A stretch of 40,693 nucleotides of DNA from Carnobacterium alterfunditum DSM 5972 (GCF_000744115.1 NZ_JQLG01000003.1:1-40693); one strand, 5' to 3'. Shown: positions 7,647-16,236, counted from the first letter of the stretch. The notes: generated by a model from the sequence alone, not told the origin. Made by a program: numbers and translations.

Positions 7647-9314
7647 CCTGAATGATTCATACTTTTAAGAAAATTAATAATTGGTGCATTTTTCACTTCT
7701 TTCAGATCATTAGTTTGATAGGTTTACTTATTTTACTTAAAATTTCCAAGTCACTCATTTTTTTGTCAGAAAATTAAGATTTTTAGGCATACTAATCCCT
7801 TGAAATTAGCCTTTTTTTTAAACTATTCCATTAGGTGTGAGTGCTACTGCCATTTGAAATGCTGAATATTCCGCAAGATTTTATGGAATAGTTCATAGTA
7901 AACGTGATAGGAACTGAGTTTTAAAAAGGTTTTTCGTCCAGAATGAACAAGTTTACCCGCTACTTTAAATAAGAGCAAACGAATAGTTGAAACTTGAAAA
8001 CCTTTGGTTTCTTTCGTAAAACAAAGAGTACGCATAAAATTGACGATGTTGTAAGCTAGTACACTCACCATCATACGTGCATGATTTTCTAAAAAACGAG
8101 GACTGTCGGTTTTATCGAAATAAAATCCATTTTTGGCCTCTTTAATGTAATTTTCCATGGTGCCTCTTTTAGAATAGGTTTGAAAGGCCGCTTCTGCAGA
8201 AAGGTTCTCTGATAAATTGGTTATGATAAATTCATGTCGAGCAATCAATTCGGTTGCTTCGCGCGTAGATTTAATACAAATTCTTCGTGGATGTGTCCAG
8301 CTCTTCGCTTGATAGAGTGTAGAAGCGTAATGAACTTCTTTTTTATCCCAATCCTGCTGGTCATCTATCGATACAAATTGCTCAGCGATTTTTCCTAGGT
8401 TACGATTCGATTTCAATCGAATAACATAAAAATTTTGACGTTTTTCACACAGTTCATATAATTCAGGAGTTGCAAAACCACTATCTGCACGCACTAGAAT
8501 AGAACATACAGGTACGGTTTCTTGGTAATGGTCAAAAAGTGGCCGGACAAAATCTGCAACACCATTGGATGTGTACACATTACCAGAACGAAGTTCTGCT
8601 TTCAAAAAGTCGCCGGTCAGGCCTTCAAAGGCAACAAGTGGATGATAGCCATTCGTTTGGTAATGGGCATTATAATCCGATTTCTCCTGATTGCCAAAGG
8701 TATCCGAATGTGTTGAGTCTAGATCAAAAATCATTTCAGTTGTATTACGAGCAGTACGTACTTTATCAATCAGGATTTGATTGACTTCTTGTAATTGGGA
8801 AATGTTTTCCTGACTTAACCGATCCCATAAACGAGAAATAGAGGGTTGTGAAGCGAGTTGCTCTTTAGCTAATAGGCTCTGGAAAATGGGATCTTTTGAT
8901 AAAACGTCAGCCAAGGAATCCGTTTGATATCCAGCAATCAATTGAAAAAGAATTTGTTCAATAATTGAATGATTAGCATGGTTATAGTAAAGTCGATCAT
9001 CGTTAATAGTGAGGGTTTGTTTCAAAATGTTAGAGAAATTAATGGTGTGCATGAATTCCTTAACTAAAATCAATCCGGAATCTGAGGATAAATTACCCCC
9101 AGAGTGAGATACCGTAATGTTTGAATTGAAAAGTAAACGATTTTCATGTAAAGTTGCCATAGAGAGAACCCCTTTCTTTGGTTATGTTTAGTCGCTTTAA
9201 CCATAGCAGATTGGGGTTCTTTTTGCACACCCAAAGGGTGCTGATAAAATTAACTCAAACTAGCGTTAGAACAGTTTTTCCAGAGCGTTTCAGAAAAAGT
9301 ATGAATTATTCAGG
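7647..9314. mobile_element. IS1380-family insertion sequence, intact
   Basis: A 1668-bp element. Left end CCTGAATGATTCATAC (7647-7662) and right end, read inward, CCTGAATAATTCATAC (9314-9299) are inverted repeats with one mismatch. It is flanked by a direct 5-bp duplication TTATT (7642-7646 and 9315-9319), so it arrived by a simple transposition. It contains one transposase gene on the minus strand. A relic of a related element is at 28620-28841. Confidence 0.9.
7844..9160 (-). CDS. IS1380-family transposase
   Basis: A 438-aa DDE transposase (DUF4372/DDE_Tnp_1-like group). Visible catalytic regions are FDLDSTHSDTFG (first Asp, ~residue 147), LVRADSGFATPE (second Asp, ~225) and a late acidic segment RGTMENYIKEAKNGF (Glu, ~333). 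Length matches the family. ATG at 9160 is preceded by AAAGGGG. It lies entirely inside the inverted repeats of its element and looks intact, so the element could be active. Confidence 0.92.
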   Translation of the reverse strand: MATLHENRLLFNSNITVSHSGGNLSSDSGLILVKEFMHTINFSNILKQTLTINDDRLYYNHANHSIIEQILFQLIAGYQTDSLADVLSKDPIFQSLLAKEQLASQPSISRLWDRLSQENISQLQEVNQILIDKVRTARNTTEMIFDLDSTHSDTFGNQEKSDYNAHYQTNGYHPLVAFEGLTGDFLKAELRSGNVYTSNGVADFVRPLFDHYQETVPVCSILVRADSGFATPELYELCEKRQNFYVIRLKSNRNLGKIAEQFVSIDDQQDWDKKEVHYASTLYQAKSWTHPRRICIKSTREATELIARHEFIITNLSENLSAEAAFQTYSKRGTMENYIKEAKNGFYFDKTDSPRFLENHARMMVSVLAYNIVNFMRTLCFTKETKGFQVSTIRLLLFKVAGKLVHSGRKTFLKLSSYHVYYELFHKILRNIQHFKWQ

Positions 9315-9354
9315 TTATTAAATGATAATAAATAGCATAGGAGGATATTTTAAA

Positions 9355-9711
9355 ATGTCTTATGCAATAAAAATAGAAATAAAAAATAATTTAGTTATCT
9401 CGCGGACATTTGAGTGGAACGATTTAAGAGATATAATTATTATTGAAAAATATTTAGACGTAGATTCAGCAGATGTTAGATCATTAACAGATTCTATTGA
9501 TGCTTGGGTAGATGATAAAGGGCTACTGAAAAAAGGAAACCTTTTGATTAGCTTAATCGTTAATGGAGAGAATCTTATATTTTCTAAAGAAATATTACTT
9601 TTAGGTTTAGATTATGAAACAGGAAAAACAAGAGGATTAAATAAAGAAGAGTTAAAATGGATAAAACATAATTTGTTTATATTAGATGATCCAATAGGCA
9701 TAATAAAATAA
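9355..9711 (+). CDS. Hypothetical protein, 118 aa
   Basis: Unrecognised small soluble acidic protein. ATG at 9355 is chosen because AGGAGG (9339-9344) sits 10 bases upstream; the in-frame ATG at 9322 has no ribosome site. It starts with a strand-rich region (YAIKIEIKNNLVISRTFEW), then helices, and ends LKWIKHNLFIL. The layout loosely recalls phage/plasmid DUF3846-type proteins, but I cannot support that. The gene starts 40 bp after the IS1380 end, so the insertion may have cut its native promoter. A lipoprotein gene follows 36 bp downstream. Confidence 0.65.
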   Translation: MSYAIKIEIKNNLVISRTFEWNDLRDIIIIEKYLDVDSADVRSLTDSIDAWVDDKGLLKKGNLLISLIVNGENLIFSKEILLLGLDYETGKTRGLNKEELKWIKHNLFILDDPIGIIK

Positions 9712-9747
9712 ACAAATAACTGGTATATATTATTAGGGAGCAATGAA

Positions 9748-9888
9748 ATGAACGTTAAGAAATATATGCTTTCCTTTTTGATTGCTACTTCTCTTTTGCT
9801 AGGAGGTTGTAGTCCCACAGCAGACGCTATTGTTCTTCAAGATGATACGACAGAACCTGTTGTGTTTTGCAAGAACTTTGCACATAAG
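9748..9888 (+). pseudogene. Lipoprotein gene, N-terminal part cut by IS3
   Basis: The frame begins with a good ribosome site (AGGGAG) and encodes a lipoprotein signal peptide: basic MNVKKY, a hydrophobic core SFLIATSLLLGG and a lipobox ending GGC. The mature part (SPTADAIVLQDDT...) runs only ~25 residues before the IS3 terminus at 9889 replaces it. The likely remainder lies beyond the IS at 11492-11641. The truncated reading frame runs on into the IS to 9981 but that part is not native. Confidence 0.75.
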
Positions 9889-11480
9889 AGGGGATGCGGA
9901 TGTTTTCTTGGACTGTTTAAGCAGCTAATCCTAAACTTCGTCTATACTGAAGAGGACTTATTCCACCTAATGACATTTTGATTCTCTTTTCATTATACCA
10001 ATGAATATAATGGTCTAGACGTTCCATGAATTCGTCTATGCTGATGTCCTTCCAGGATACCCCGTAAAACCATTCATTCTTCAAGCGCCCAAAGAAGCCT
10101 TCACAGGCAGAATTGTCTGGAGAACAACCTTTCTTGGACATGGATTGTGTCAAACCGGAGGTTTTTATTCGCTCTATCCATCCTGGCCATCGGTAATGCG
10201 CGCCACGATCAGAATGAATAATTGGATGCTCATTAACTCCTAGTGTTTCTGCAGCGTTATCGAACATTGTATTGACTAACTTTGCGTTCGGTTCAGTACT
10301 AATTGTCCAACTTACGACTGCTCCGTCAAAACAGTCAATAATAGGTGACAAATAGACCTTTCCAGCAGGCATGCGAAATTCTGTAATATCAGTCAGCCAT
10401 TTCATATTCGGCTTTTCTGCCTTAAAATTTCGTTGCAAAAGATTTGGGGCTGCTTGTGTAATCTCGCCAGCATAAGAACTATATTTCTTTTTCCGCGCTA
10501 TTCTAACAGAAAGATTTTCTTCTCTCATCAGCCTTCTAACAACCTTTTCTGACAATAGGACACCCTTATTTTTCATTTCTGCATGCAGTCTACGGTAGCC
10601 ATATCTTGCATCGTTTTCATTGAAAATCTCTGTTAGTAAAAGACGTTTTTCTTCATATTTATCTGTCAAAGTTAATTGATTTCTGTGATAAAAATAACTG
10701 CTTTTTGGTAGCTCTAATTGTTGAAATAAGCTCTTTAAAGGAAAATTGGTACGTAAGGCATTAACCAAAATAGTCTTTTCTCTATTTGTTAAGTTTATTG
10801 GATTAATGCCTGTTTCTTTTTTTATTAGAACAGCTGCTCTTTCAAGAATCTCTTTTTCCATTCGTAACTGGTAGACTTGTTTTTGCAGATCATCGACTTC
10901 TGAATTCAGTGTATCTACCGTTTGTTCAATAGGTTGTTTTAGCATGGTTAGAGGAAAATCCCTTCCGACTAAATCACTTTTCCAGTCATAGAGCGTCTTT
11001 CTACCAACACCTGTCTGTTCTGCGATTTTTTTGGCAGAAGTATTTCGGCTAAAGAGCCTGATTACAGCCTCTTTTTTCTGCTCTTGCGTATAGTTTAGCG
11101 CACTCCGTCGAATTTTACGAGCTTCTGGGGCTAATTCTTCACACCATTGTCTTAATGTTTCCCTGCCTGGATAGCCAAGCATTCGAACTGTCCGAGAATA
11201 ATTCCGACCATATTCAAAGTAATGCTCAACAGCTATCTTTTTTTCTTTTAGAGTAAATTTAGTACCTCTAATAGATGAATCACGAAGTTCTCCATTTTCA
11301 CAATATTCCTGATGCCAATTATATAAAGCTTTTGGAGAAGGGTATCCAAGTTTTTGAATAGTAGCTGCTAGTGAGTGTTCATATTTTATATATAATTTTA
11401 CGGCTTTCAATCGTTCCTCATGAGAGTACATTAACATCCTCCTGACTCAATTTGAGTCCAAGTATTTGTCCGCATCTCCT
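9889..11480. mobile_element. IS3-family insertion sequence
   Basis: A 1592-bp element bounded by imperfect inverted repeats: AGGGGATGCGGA...CTTGGACT at the left, and AGGAGATGCGGA...CTTGGACT read inward from 11480. No 3-4 bp target duplication is seen (AAG on the left, GCT on the right). The absence suggests a rearrangement or recombination between IS copies after insertion. It splits a lipoprotein gene. Its right end is exactly where the two long repeat copies diverge. Confidence 0.8.
9917..11431 (-). CDS. IS3-family transposase, single ORF
   Basis: A 504-aa transposase with several N-terminal helix-turn-helix units (residues ~5-55, 60-100 and 115-160), a leucine-rich coiled coil (~175-205), then an HTH_21 segment (DARYGYRRLHAEM) and an integrase catalytic core. 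Catalytic triad: D in WLTDITEF, D in IIHSDRGAHY, E in SACEGFFGRLKNE. The two-ORF frameshift usual in IS3 is absent; OrfA and OrfB functions are in one frame. ATG at 11431 is chosen because AGGAGG ends 6 bases upstream, whereas the ATG at 11437 abuts it. It looks intact. Confidence 0.9.
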   Translation of the reverse strand: MYSHEERLKAVKLYIKYEHSLAATIQKLGYPSPKALYNWHQEYCENGELRDSSIRGTKFTLKEKKIAVEHYFEYGRNYSRTVRMLGYPGRETLRQWCEELAPEARKIRRSALNYTQEQKKEAVIRLFSRNTSAKKIAEQTGVGRKTLYDWKSDLVGRDFPLTMLKQPIEQTVDTLNSEVDDLQKQVYQLRMEKEILERAAVLIKKETGINPINLTNREKTILVNALRTNFPLKSLFQQLELPKSSYFYHRNQLTLTDKYEEKRLLLTEIFNENDARYGYRRLHAEMKNKGVLLSEKVVRRLMREENLSVRIARKKKYSSYAGEITQAAPNLLQRNFKAEKPNMKWLTDITEFRMPAGKVYLSPIIDCFDGAVVSWTISTEPNAKLVNTMFDNAAETLGVNEHPIIHSDRGAHYRWPGWIERIKTSGLTQSMSKKGCSPDNSACEGFFGRLKNEWFYGVSWKDISIDEFMERLDHYIHWYNEKRIKMSLGGISPLQYRRSLGLAA

Positions 11481-11491
11481 GCTGGTAATTT

Positions 11492-11641
11492 ATGGTGGCG
11501 GATATCATAGATACAAATAATAATGGAATGGTGACCATCAAAGAAGCAACAGAGGCTGGATTTTCCATGCCAATTAAGAAAGATCATTGGTTGTATATAT
11601 ATATGCGCGATAATGATGGTGACGGTATGGTTGGAGAATAA
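11492..11641 (+). pseudogene. C-terminal fragment of an EF-hand/Excalibur-like protein
   Basis: A 49-codon remnant starting within a stop-limited frame right after the IS3 end. It carries two calcium-loop-like motifs: DTNNNGMVTIKE and DNDGDGMVGE at the C-terminus. This pattern is common in small secreted lipoproteins of Gram-positive bacteria, so it is probably the other half of the lipoprotein begun at 9748. A stop codon immediately precedes it in frame, and the junction lost sequence, so the gene is not simply interrupted. Confidence 0.55.
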
Positions 11642-11714
11642 GAAAAGTACAAGTTTCAATTATATATATTATCTCTGGCTATTATTTTAGAAATAATCTA
11701 GAAATTCAAATAAT

Positions 11715-11752
11715 AAAACCCACTATCTGACTAGGAATAGATAGTGGGTTTT
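11715..11752. terminator. Bidirectional hairpin terminator
   Basis: A perfect 14-bp stem AAAACCCACTATCT (11715-11728) and AGATAGTGGGTTTT (11739-11752) with a 10-base loop. A and T runs on the two sides allow use in both directions. It isolates the IS3/lipoprotein remnant from the DUF5986/ImmA operon. Confidence 0.85.
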
Positions 11753-11868
11753 AAATATTTAATGTAGAATATTCTAATATTATTATAAAATTTTTCTTTA
11801 TAATTCCTATATTTTCATAAAGATGAAAATATAGACAAGTTACTTATGTATGAAAATGTTTAATTTGG

Positions 11869-11897
11869 TTGACTTTTATGATATAAAAGTCTAAAAT
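11869..11897 (+). promoter_or_regulatory. Promoter with palindromic operator for the DUF5986/XRE-ImmA operon
   Basis: -35 TTGACT (11869-11874), 17-bp spacer, -10 TAAAAT (11892-11897). The spacer is filled by a perfect 9-bp inverted repeat GACTTTTAT-gat-ATAAAAGTC (11871-11891). An operator between the boxes fits repression by the XRE domain encoded second in the operon. Confidence 0.7.
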
Positions 11898-11926
11898 AAG
11901 GTTATATTAAGATTGGAGATTAAATA

Positions 11927-12616
11927 GTGAAAACAATCGATATGAGTGAAGAAACAATTAAAACCATAGCTTCTATCTTAACGTCAAAAGATGATGAATC
12001 AATAGAGTTACATTTAAAATCAATAGGGAATGAAAATGCTACTGGTGTTGATAATAGTAAAGGTTTTGCAAATTGGGATTTGCGATACAATGAATTACTT
12101 AAACTCTCAAGCAATTTTTTAAAACCGATTAAGATCAAAAGAGGCTGGGAGTTTGTTGTATTATATAATCTTTCAAGTACTCAACTGTACATTTGTGTCA
12201 AAAAGAAAAGGTTAAACGAAGTAATGAAAAGTGACGATATGACGCATTACATTAAGTTGGCTAATTTACTAGGAATTGATCCTACTATAAAAGAAATGAC
12301 TCCTCTTACTGAACAACTTGAACTTTTCGATAAAATTTATGCACAAGATGATAATTTATTAAGGATGGCAAAAAATATTTATAATTTGACTCCTTCTAAT
12401 GTATTCATTTTTTCTTTCGATGATGGGTTTATTCCTTCCATAGAGGCTCTTTCGTTTAATGCTAATCAAGAGTTAATTTGGCAAAAAGATTATACCTATC
12501 TACTAGATAGCAATTATCAGGTTGATATTAATTCAGATGGAATAGATAGTGGAGAAAACGAAAGTAGTACTCCTTTAAAACAGAAAAAAAATATTGTTCG
12601 TTTAAAAAGAATCTAG
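11927..12616 (+). CDS. DUF5986-like protein paired with XRE-ImmA
   Basis: A 229-aa soluble protein. It starts at GTG 11927 with GGAG about 9 bases upstream. Residues 1-45 are helical and acidic. The middle (GFANWDLRYNELLKLSSNFLKPIKIKRGWEFVVLYN) and following strands (LYICVKKKRL) resemble the DUF5986 family as I remember it, where a member often precedes a metallopeptidase-type regulator. The C-terminal ~25 residues are basic and low-complexity. It is 24 bp upstream of the XRE-ImmA gene and shares its promoter. Its molecular activity is unknown; a toxin-like or phage-sensing role is inferred only from the pairing. Confidence 0.6.
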   Translation: MKTIDMSEETIKTIASILTSKDDESIELHLKSIGNENATGVDNSKGFANWDLRYNELLKLSSNFLKPIKIKRGWEFVVLYNLSSTQLYICVKKKRLNEVMKSDDMTHYIKLANLLGIDPTIKEMTPLTEQLELFDKIYAQDDNLLRMAKNIYNLTPSNVFIFSFDDGFIPSIEALSFNANQELIWQKDYTYLLDSNYQVDINSDGIDSGENESSTPLKQKKNIVRLKRI

Positions 12617-12640
12617 GATTATATAAAAGAGGTTAAAATA

Positions 12641-13813
12641 ATGAAAAAGATATTTAATGGAAAACGATTAAAAGAAGCTCGTCTTTATAATAAAATGACC
12701 ATTACATCATTAGCTGAGCGTTTGGAGATTACTAAACAGTCGGTTTCTAAATATGAAACAGGGAAAACAGCTCCAAATTTTGAAAATTCTCTTCAATTAT
12801 ATGACATACTAGGATATCCCCGCGAGTTTTTTTACACACATGATTCATTTGAATACGAAACAGAGGGTACTTTTTTTCGATCACGGCTAACATCTACGCT
12901 CAAATCTAAGCAACCTGCTGAAATATCTATCAAATATACAGTTATTGTTCGAGATTTTTTAAGTCAATATATTGAATTTCCTAAATTGAAAAATAGGGAA
13001 GAATATTCAGATATAAATGATATAGAATTGGTATCTAAAAAAGTTCGTCAAGATATGGTACTAAACGAAAATCCGATACTAGATATTATTGAAACTGCTG
13101 AGTTAATGGGGTTTTCAGTGATAAATTCAGAATACAATGAAGAAAAAATAGATGCTTTTAGTAGCATGAATAAAATAAATGATAATGAATACTTCGTAAT
13201 TACAACAGGAGAAAGTAGTTCTTTTTACAGACGACAATTTAGTATCGCTCATGAAATAGGTCACTGGGTTTTACATCAAGATCTCAATCCGCAAGAACTA
13301 GATAAAGAAGAATACAGGGAAATGGAAACTCAAGCTAATAAATTTGCTTCATGTTTTTTGCTACCTGAGAATGCTTTTCGAAAGAGTTTGATACGAAATG
13401 ATGTTAATAACATCGAAACATACTATAATTTAAAAAAAGTTTGGAACGTTTCAATGGCTGCGATGATTAAAAGAGCATATGATTTAAATATTATAAATAT
13501 AGAACAACAAACTAAATTATATAAGCAAATGAACTATAGAGGATGGCGAAATCCAGAACCATTTGATTTAGAAAAAAAACGCACTATCCCAGTTAGTTTT
13601 AAGCAATCAATTCATCTATTAATTGACGAGAATGTTTTACAGGGTCATGAGATACCAGTAAAACTTGCTGAAGAGTATAATCTCTACTTAACAAATACGA
13701 TGCTAGCTCGAGTTTGTGGAGTTAACGAAGCTCTCTTCAAAAATAATAATGAATCTCAGGTAGTCATGAAACTTAAAGACTTTAGGTCTAGAAAAAATAA
13801 TGAAATTGGATAG
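12641..13813 (+). CDS. XRE regulator fused to ImmA/IrrE metallopeptidase
   Basis: A 390-aa two-domain regulator. Residues ~6-58 are an XRE helix-turn-helix (RLKEARLYNKMTITSLAERLEITKQ followed by SVSKYETGK). Residues ~140-270 hold the ImmA/IrrE (DUF955) zinc protease with HEIGHWVLH and a downstream Glu in METQANKFASCFLLP. In ICEBs1 ImmA cleaves the ImmR repressor, and in Deinococcus IrrE cleaves DdrO; here repressor and protease are one chain, as in many plasmid and prophage modules. It probably binds the palindrome at 11871-11891. The C-terminal 120 residues contain a YRGWRNPEP segment often seen in this family. Confidence 0.88.
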   Translation: MKKIFNGKRLKEARLYNKMTITSLAERLEITKQSVSKYETGKTAPNFENSLQLYDILGYPREFFYTHDSFEYETEGTFFRSRLTSTLKSKQPAEISIKYTVIVRDFLSQYIEFPKLKNREEYSDINDIELVSKKVRQDMVLNENPILDIIETAELMGFSVINSEYNEEKIDAFSSMNKINDNEYFVITTGESSSFYRRQFSIAHEIGHWVLHQDLNPQELDKEEYREMETQANKFASCFLLPENAFRKSLIRNDVNNIETYYNLKKVWNVSMAAMIKRAYDLNIINIEQQTKLYKQMNYRGWRNPEPFDLEKKRTIPVSFKQSIHLLIDENVLQGHEIPVKLAEEYNLYLTNTMLARVCGVNEALFKNNNESQVVMKLKDFRSRKNNEIG

Positions 13814-13879
13814 ATTTAAGTGAATTTATTTTATTCAAAATTAGTACGTTATTATTAAATTATAAAGGAGGGATAAAAT

Positions 13880-14005
13880 ATGGTAAAACATACCGGTGGA
13901 AAAGTTGGAAAAGCGGGGGAAACTTTAGTTTCAAAAAAGAGTAGTAAACCAGCAAAATCAAAAGCAGGAAAAACTTTAAAACAACACCAAGATAAAAAGC
14001 ATTAA
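13880..14005 (+). CDS. Small basic protein, 41 aa
   Basis: A 41-codon gene with AAAGGAGGG just upstream of ATG 13880. The product is very basic and rich in Lys, Gly and Ser (KHTGGKVGKAG..., KSSKPAKSKAGKTLK...), with no hydrophobic segment. Similar short Lys/Gly-rich proteins occur in Gram-positive genomes, but their role is unknown; nucleic-acid binding is plausible from charge alone. It lies between the ImmA gene and the resolvase terminator. Confidence 0.7.
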   Translation: MVKHTGGKVGKAGETLVSKKSSKPAKSKAGKTLKQHQDKKH

Positions 14006-14053
14006 GTTGATTAAATTTATTTAAGTTAATTAGAAATAAGTATTTCAAACTGA

Positions 14054-14096
14054 GAAACTGAAGATTAGAGCTCTTGAGTTACTAATCTTCAGTTTC
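14054..14096. terminator. Bidirectional terminator
   Basis: A 15-bp perfect stem GAAACTGAAGATTAG (14054-14068) and CTAATCTTCAGTTTC (14082-14096) followed by TTTT. The right arm overlaps the end of the resolvase gene, so one hairpin serves the 41-aa gene (plus) and the resolvase (minus). Confidence 0.8.
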
Positions 14097-14684
14097 TTTT
14101 ACTCTGTCTTTAATGTCAGATAAAAGTTGTTTGTATTCTCTCTCCTTTATCTTTCTGTATAAGGATCCTTGAGAGATACCAGTAATTCGAATAATGTCTT
14201 TAACTGAATATCGTCCAGAATCATATAAGCCTAAAGCATCTTTTACCTTTTGTTTATCCATTGTCGGTCTACCTAGCTTCACACCACGTGCTTTAGCAGA
14301 GGCTAAACCTTCATTTACACGTTGTACAGTCAAATCTCGTTCTAATTGAGCAATCACTGCCATCATCTGAAACATGGCCTGGCCAGTTGGAGTAGAAGTA
14401 TCTAGGTTTTCTTTCAACGATACAACTTCTACTCCTTGTTCTTTTAGCTCTTCAACAGTAGAAAGGATATCTAGTGTTTTCCTACCTAAGCGACTAATCG
14501 ATTCAATAATAACGGTATCCCCAGATCGGACGCTATTAAATAAGGTATCTAATCCTGCGCGCTTCTTTTGCGTACCGGTAAATTTTTCTTGTATAAGTTT
14601 ATCGTAACCAACTTTTTCTAAAGCATCTAGTTGACGATGAAGTTCTTGTTTGTCTGTCGATACTCTAGCATAAGCAATTTTCAT
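14082..14684 (-). CDS. Serine resolvase/invertase
   Basis: A 200-aa small serine recombinase. Catalytic N-terminus: YARVSTDKQ with the nucleophile Ser, then ESISRLGRKT (active-site Arg region) and TPTGQAMFQMMAVIAQLERD; the C-terminal helix-turn-helix (~residues 140-185, SVKDIIRITGISQGSLYRKIK) binds the res site. ATG at 14684 is preceded by AAGGAG with 7-base spacing; an ATG one codon earlier is less well spaced. On a plasmid this normally resolves multimers so copies can be partitioned. It is separated from the fic gene by ~370 bp that may hold the res site. Confidence 0.9.
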   Translation of the reverse strand: MKIAYARVSTDKQELHRQLDALEKVGYDKLIQEKFTGTQKKRAGLDTLFNSVRSGDTVIIESISRLGRKTLDILSTVEELKEQGVEVVSLKENLDTSTPTGQAMFQMMAVIAQLERDLTVQRVNEGLASAKARGVKLGRPTMDKQKVKDALGLYDSGRYSVKDIIRITGISQGSLYRKIKEREYKQLLSDIKDRVKETED

Positions 14685-14689
14685 CATTT

Positions 14690-14914
14690 CACTCCTTAAC
14701 ACTATTCCTTCTATATAATATATTGAAATAAATTCATAGATTAGTTTGTACAATAAAACTCTTTTTTATTATACCATTAACGTTTATAAATGTAAGGGTA
14801 TTTGGTAATGATTATGGACATTTATTTTGGTAATGCGAGGAAAGTTGATTATGTAAGGTTTTTTGATTGTTTTCTTTTCTACAAAAAAAAGTTCCCAAAA
14901 ACACTTGTTTTTGG
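14690..14914. promoter_or_regulatory. Resolvase upstream region, possible res site
   Basis: The minus-strand -10 TATAAT (complement of 14769-14774) has TTACAT as a candidate -35. Direct copies of TTTGGTAATG occur at 14801-14810 and 14826-14835. A CCAAAAACA/TGTTTTTGG hairpin lies at about 14895-14914. Serine resolvases bind repeats next to their gene, so this is the likely res region; the crossover site is not identified. Confidence 0.4.
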
Positions 14915-15012
14915 ACATGCTCTTATCCTTTAATTAATCTAAACCAAACATACTATACACACTTATGTACTAAAAAATTTGAAATGTTCTTAAAAAGCTT
15001 CTGAGAAGCACT

Positions 15013-15074
15013 AAAATAAAAGAAATTGAAGAATAATAGCTTAAAAAGCTCTATTCTTCAATTTCTTTTATTTT
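15013..15074 (-). terminator. Terminator of the par-fic cluster
   Basis: Long AT-rich arms at 15013-15035 and 15052-15074 (core GAAATTGAAGAATA / TATTCTTCAATTTC) form a ~23-bp stem. The right arm lies within the end of the fic gene, so the minus-strand transcript ends here. Confidence 0.6.
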
Positions 15075-15776
15075 TTCTTGTTCCATATTTTGAAACGCGA
15101 TCATTCGTTTAGTTTCTTTTTCTAAAGTATTTGTAGCAAAAGATAAGAAAGAATCAACGTCTTGAGTCGCTAATAGTTCAACATACTGTGACTTTGTTCC
15201 TTTTTCAATAATTAAAGGAGGGAATCCTTCTTGTAGTAAAGAATAGTTCATTATCATTCGGCCAGTTCGGCCAGTTCCATCTGAGAATGGATGAATCCGT
15301 TCAAATTGAATATGAGTATCTAAAATAGCTATTAGCTTATCTTCATTTGTTTGAACCTGTTCTAATCGATAGTTTAAATTATCAACTAGTTGAGTGATTA
15401 ACATAGGTGTTTCTGTAGGAGAAGATGTTTGAAATTCAGCACCTAAAATCATATTTTCATTCTTTTTAAATTGCCCTTTATCGTATTGCAATCGATCCGT
15501 TAAGTCACCATGTATCTCTTTGATTAGATTAACAGAAAGCTGATCTCCGTTTATTAAATGAGTGATCATGTGATCAAACGCGTGCTTATGATTTTCAATT
15601 TCATAAAATTCTCTAACTGTGGCACCCGAACCGGTTGGTAAAGTTCCATTTACAATAATAGAAACGGTAGCTGGTAAAGAAATAGTGTTTCCTTCAATTC
15701 CTGCTGAATGATGAGCTAATCGTACTAGGATATCTTCAAAATAGTCACTAGTTATAGATTTGAAAAATGTATTCAT
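15051..15776 (-). CDS. Fic-domain protein
   Basis: A 241-aa Fic protein, the family that AMPylates or otherwise modifies target proteins. The catalytic loop is HPFSDGTGRTGR (~residues 151-162), matching HxFxxGNGRxxR except Thr for Asn, a common variant. An N-terminal SAGIEGN (~24-30) matches the inhibitory S-x-x-x-E-G motif, so the protein probably carries its own autoinhibitory helix (class II type). ATG 15776 has AGGAGG upstream. It is 46 bp after the parB-like gene on the same strand and may be co-transcribed with parA. No separate antitoxin gene is seen. Confidence 0.88.
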   Translation of the reverse strand: MNTFFKSITSDYFEDILVRLAHHSAGIEGNTISLPATVSIIVNGTLPTGSGATVREFYEIENHKHAFDHMITHLINGDQLSVNLIKEIHGDLTDRLQYDKGQFKKNENMILGAEFQTSSPTETPMLITQLVDNLNYRLEQVQTNEDKLIAILDTHIQFERIHPFSDGTGRTGRMIMNYSLLQEGFPPLIIEKGTKSQYVELLATQDVDSFLSFATNTLEKETKRMIAFQNMEQEKIKEIEE

Positions 15777-15822
15777 TTAGCAACCTCCTAACTTTTCTAA
15801 AAAATTTAGTATTTTAGAATAT

Positions 15823-16185
15823 TTACTTCATAGATTTCCGTTGATAAACTTCTATTAATGTTTTAATTTCTCTTCTTTCATCATTAGTTAAAGAAGCTTC
15901 GTAATTATCTAACAAGATATCTAACAATTCATTAACACTATCTAAACTAAAAGAAGTAACAAGAGCATTCAATCGATGTGAGGTATCTGCTGCGCAACGA
16001 ATAGTTGTAGTTTTTAATTTATTTTTCTTAGTGGGAACTTCTTTATTTTGATTATGACTATTTTTTTGAGATTCATCGACTGTAAATAAACTTGAACGAT
16101 TGAAAGCTTCTTTTGGCTTTACTTCTTCTTTTCTTTCCAAAAGATTCCGTTTACCCTTGTTTTTATTTAATAAATTATCTGCCAT
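15823..16185 (-). CDS. ParB-like small partition protein
   Basis: A 120-aa protein directly after parA (51-bp gap), the usual place for the centromere-binding adaptor. The first ~55 residues are disordered and Lys/Glu/Asn-rich. The C-terminal half (TTTIRCAADTSHRLNALVTSFSLDSVNELLDILLDNY) resembles ribbon-helix-helix proteins: a short strand then two helices. It is similar in size and layout to DUF5388-type proteins of enterococcal and listerial plasmids. It likely binds the TCTACA repeats at 17096-17268 and represses the operon. Confidence 0.75.
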   Translation of the reverse strand: MADNLLNKNKGKRNLLERKEEVKPKEAFNRSSLFTVDESQKNSHNQNKEVPTKKNKLKTTTIRCAADTSHRLNALVTSFSLDSVNELLDILLDNYEASLTNDERREIKTLIEVYQRKSMK

Positions 16186-16236
16186 AAAACTACCCTCATT
16201 TTCAATTTAATATGATTATAAATTAATTTAAGATGG

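Larger units (their letters stand above)
1..11480. repeat. Long direct repeat, copy 1 (identical to 29108-40587)
   Basis: This copy matches 29108-40587 at a constant offset of 29107. The only differences I found are four homopolymer-length changes: an A run near 137 and a T run near 214 are one base shorter here, while an A run near 266 and a C run near 364 are one base longer. Identity ends at 11480, the outer end of the IS3 element. Homopolymer-only differences at the extreme contig start look like unpolished read error, so the repeat is probably circular-plasmid overlap rather than a real duplication. Confidence 0.95.

Noticed and set aside
8522-8784. Two plus-strand frames inside the IS1380 transposase
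   Set aside because: They are shadows of the transposase on the opposite strand without start signals.
11447-11659. Minus-strand frame crossing the IS3 right end
   Set aside because: It spans the IS boundary and the EF-hand-like remnant on the other strand; there is no start signal, and the frame changes in copy 2.
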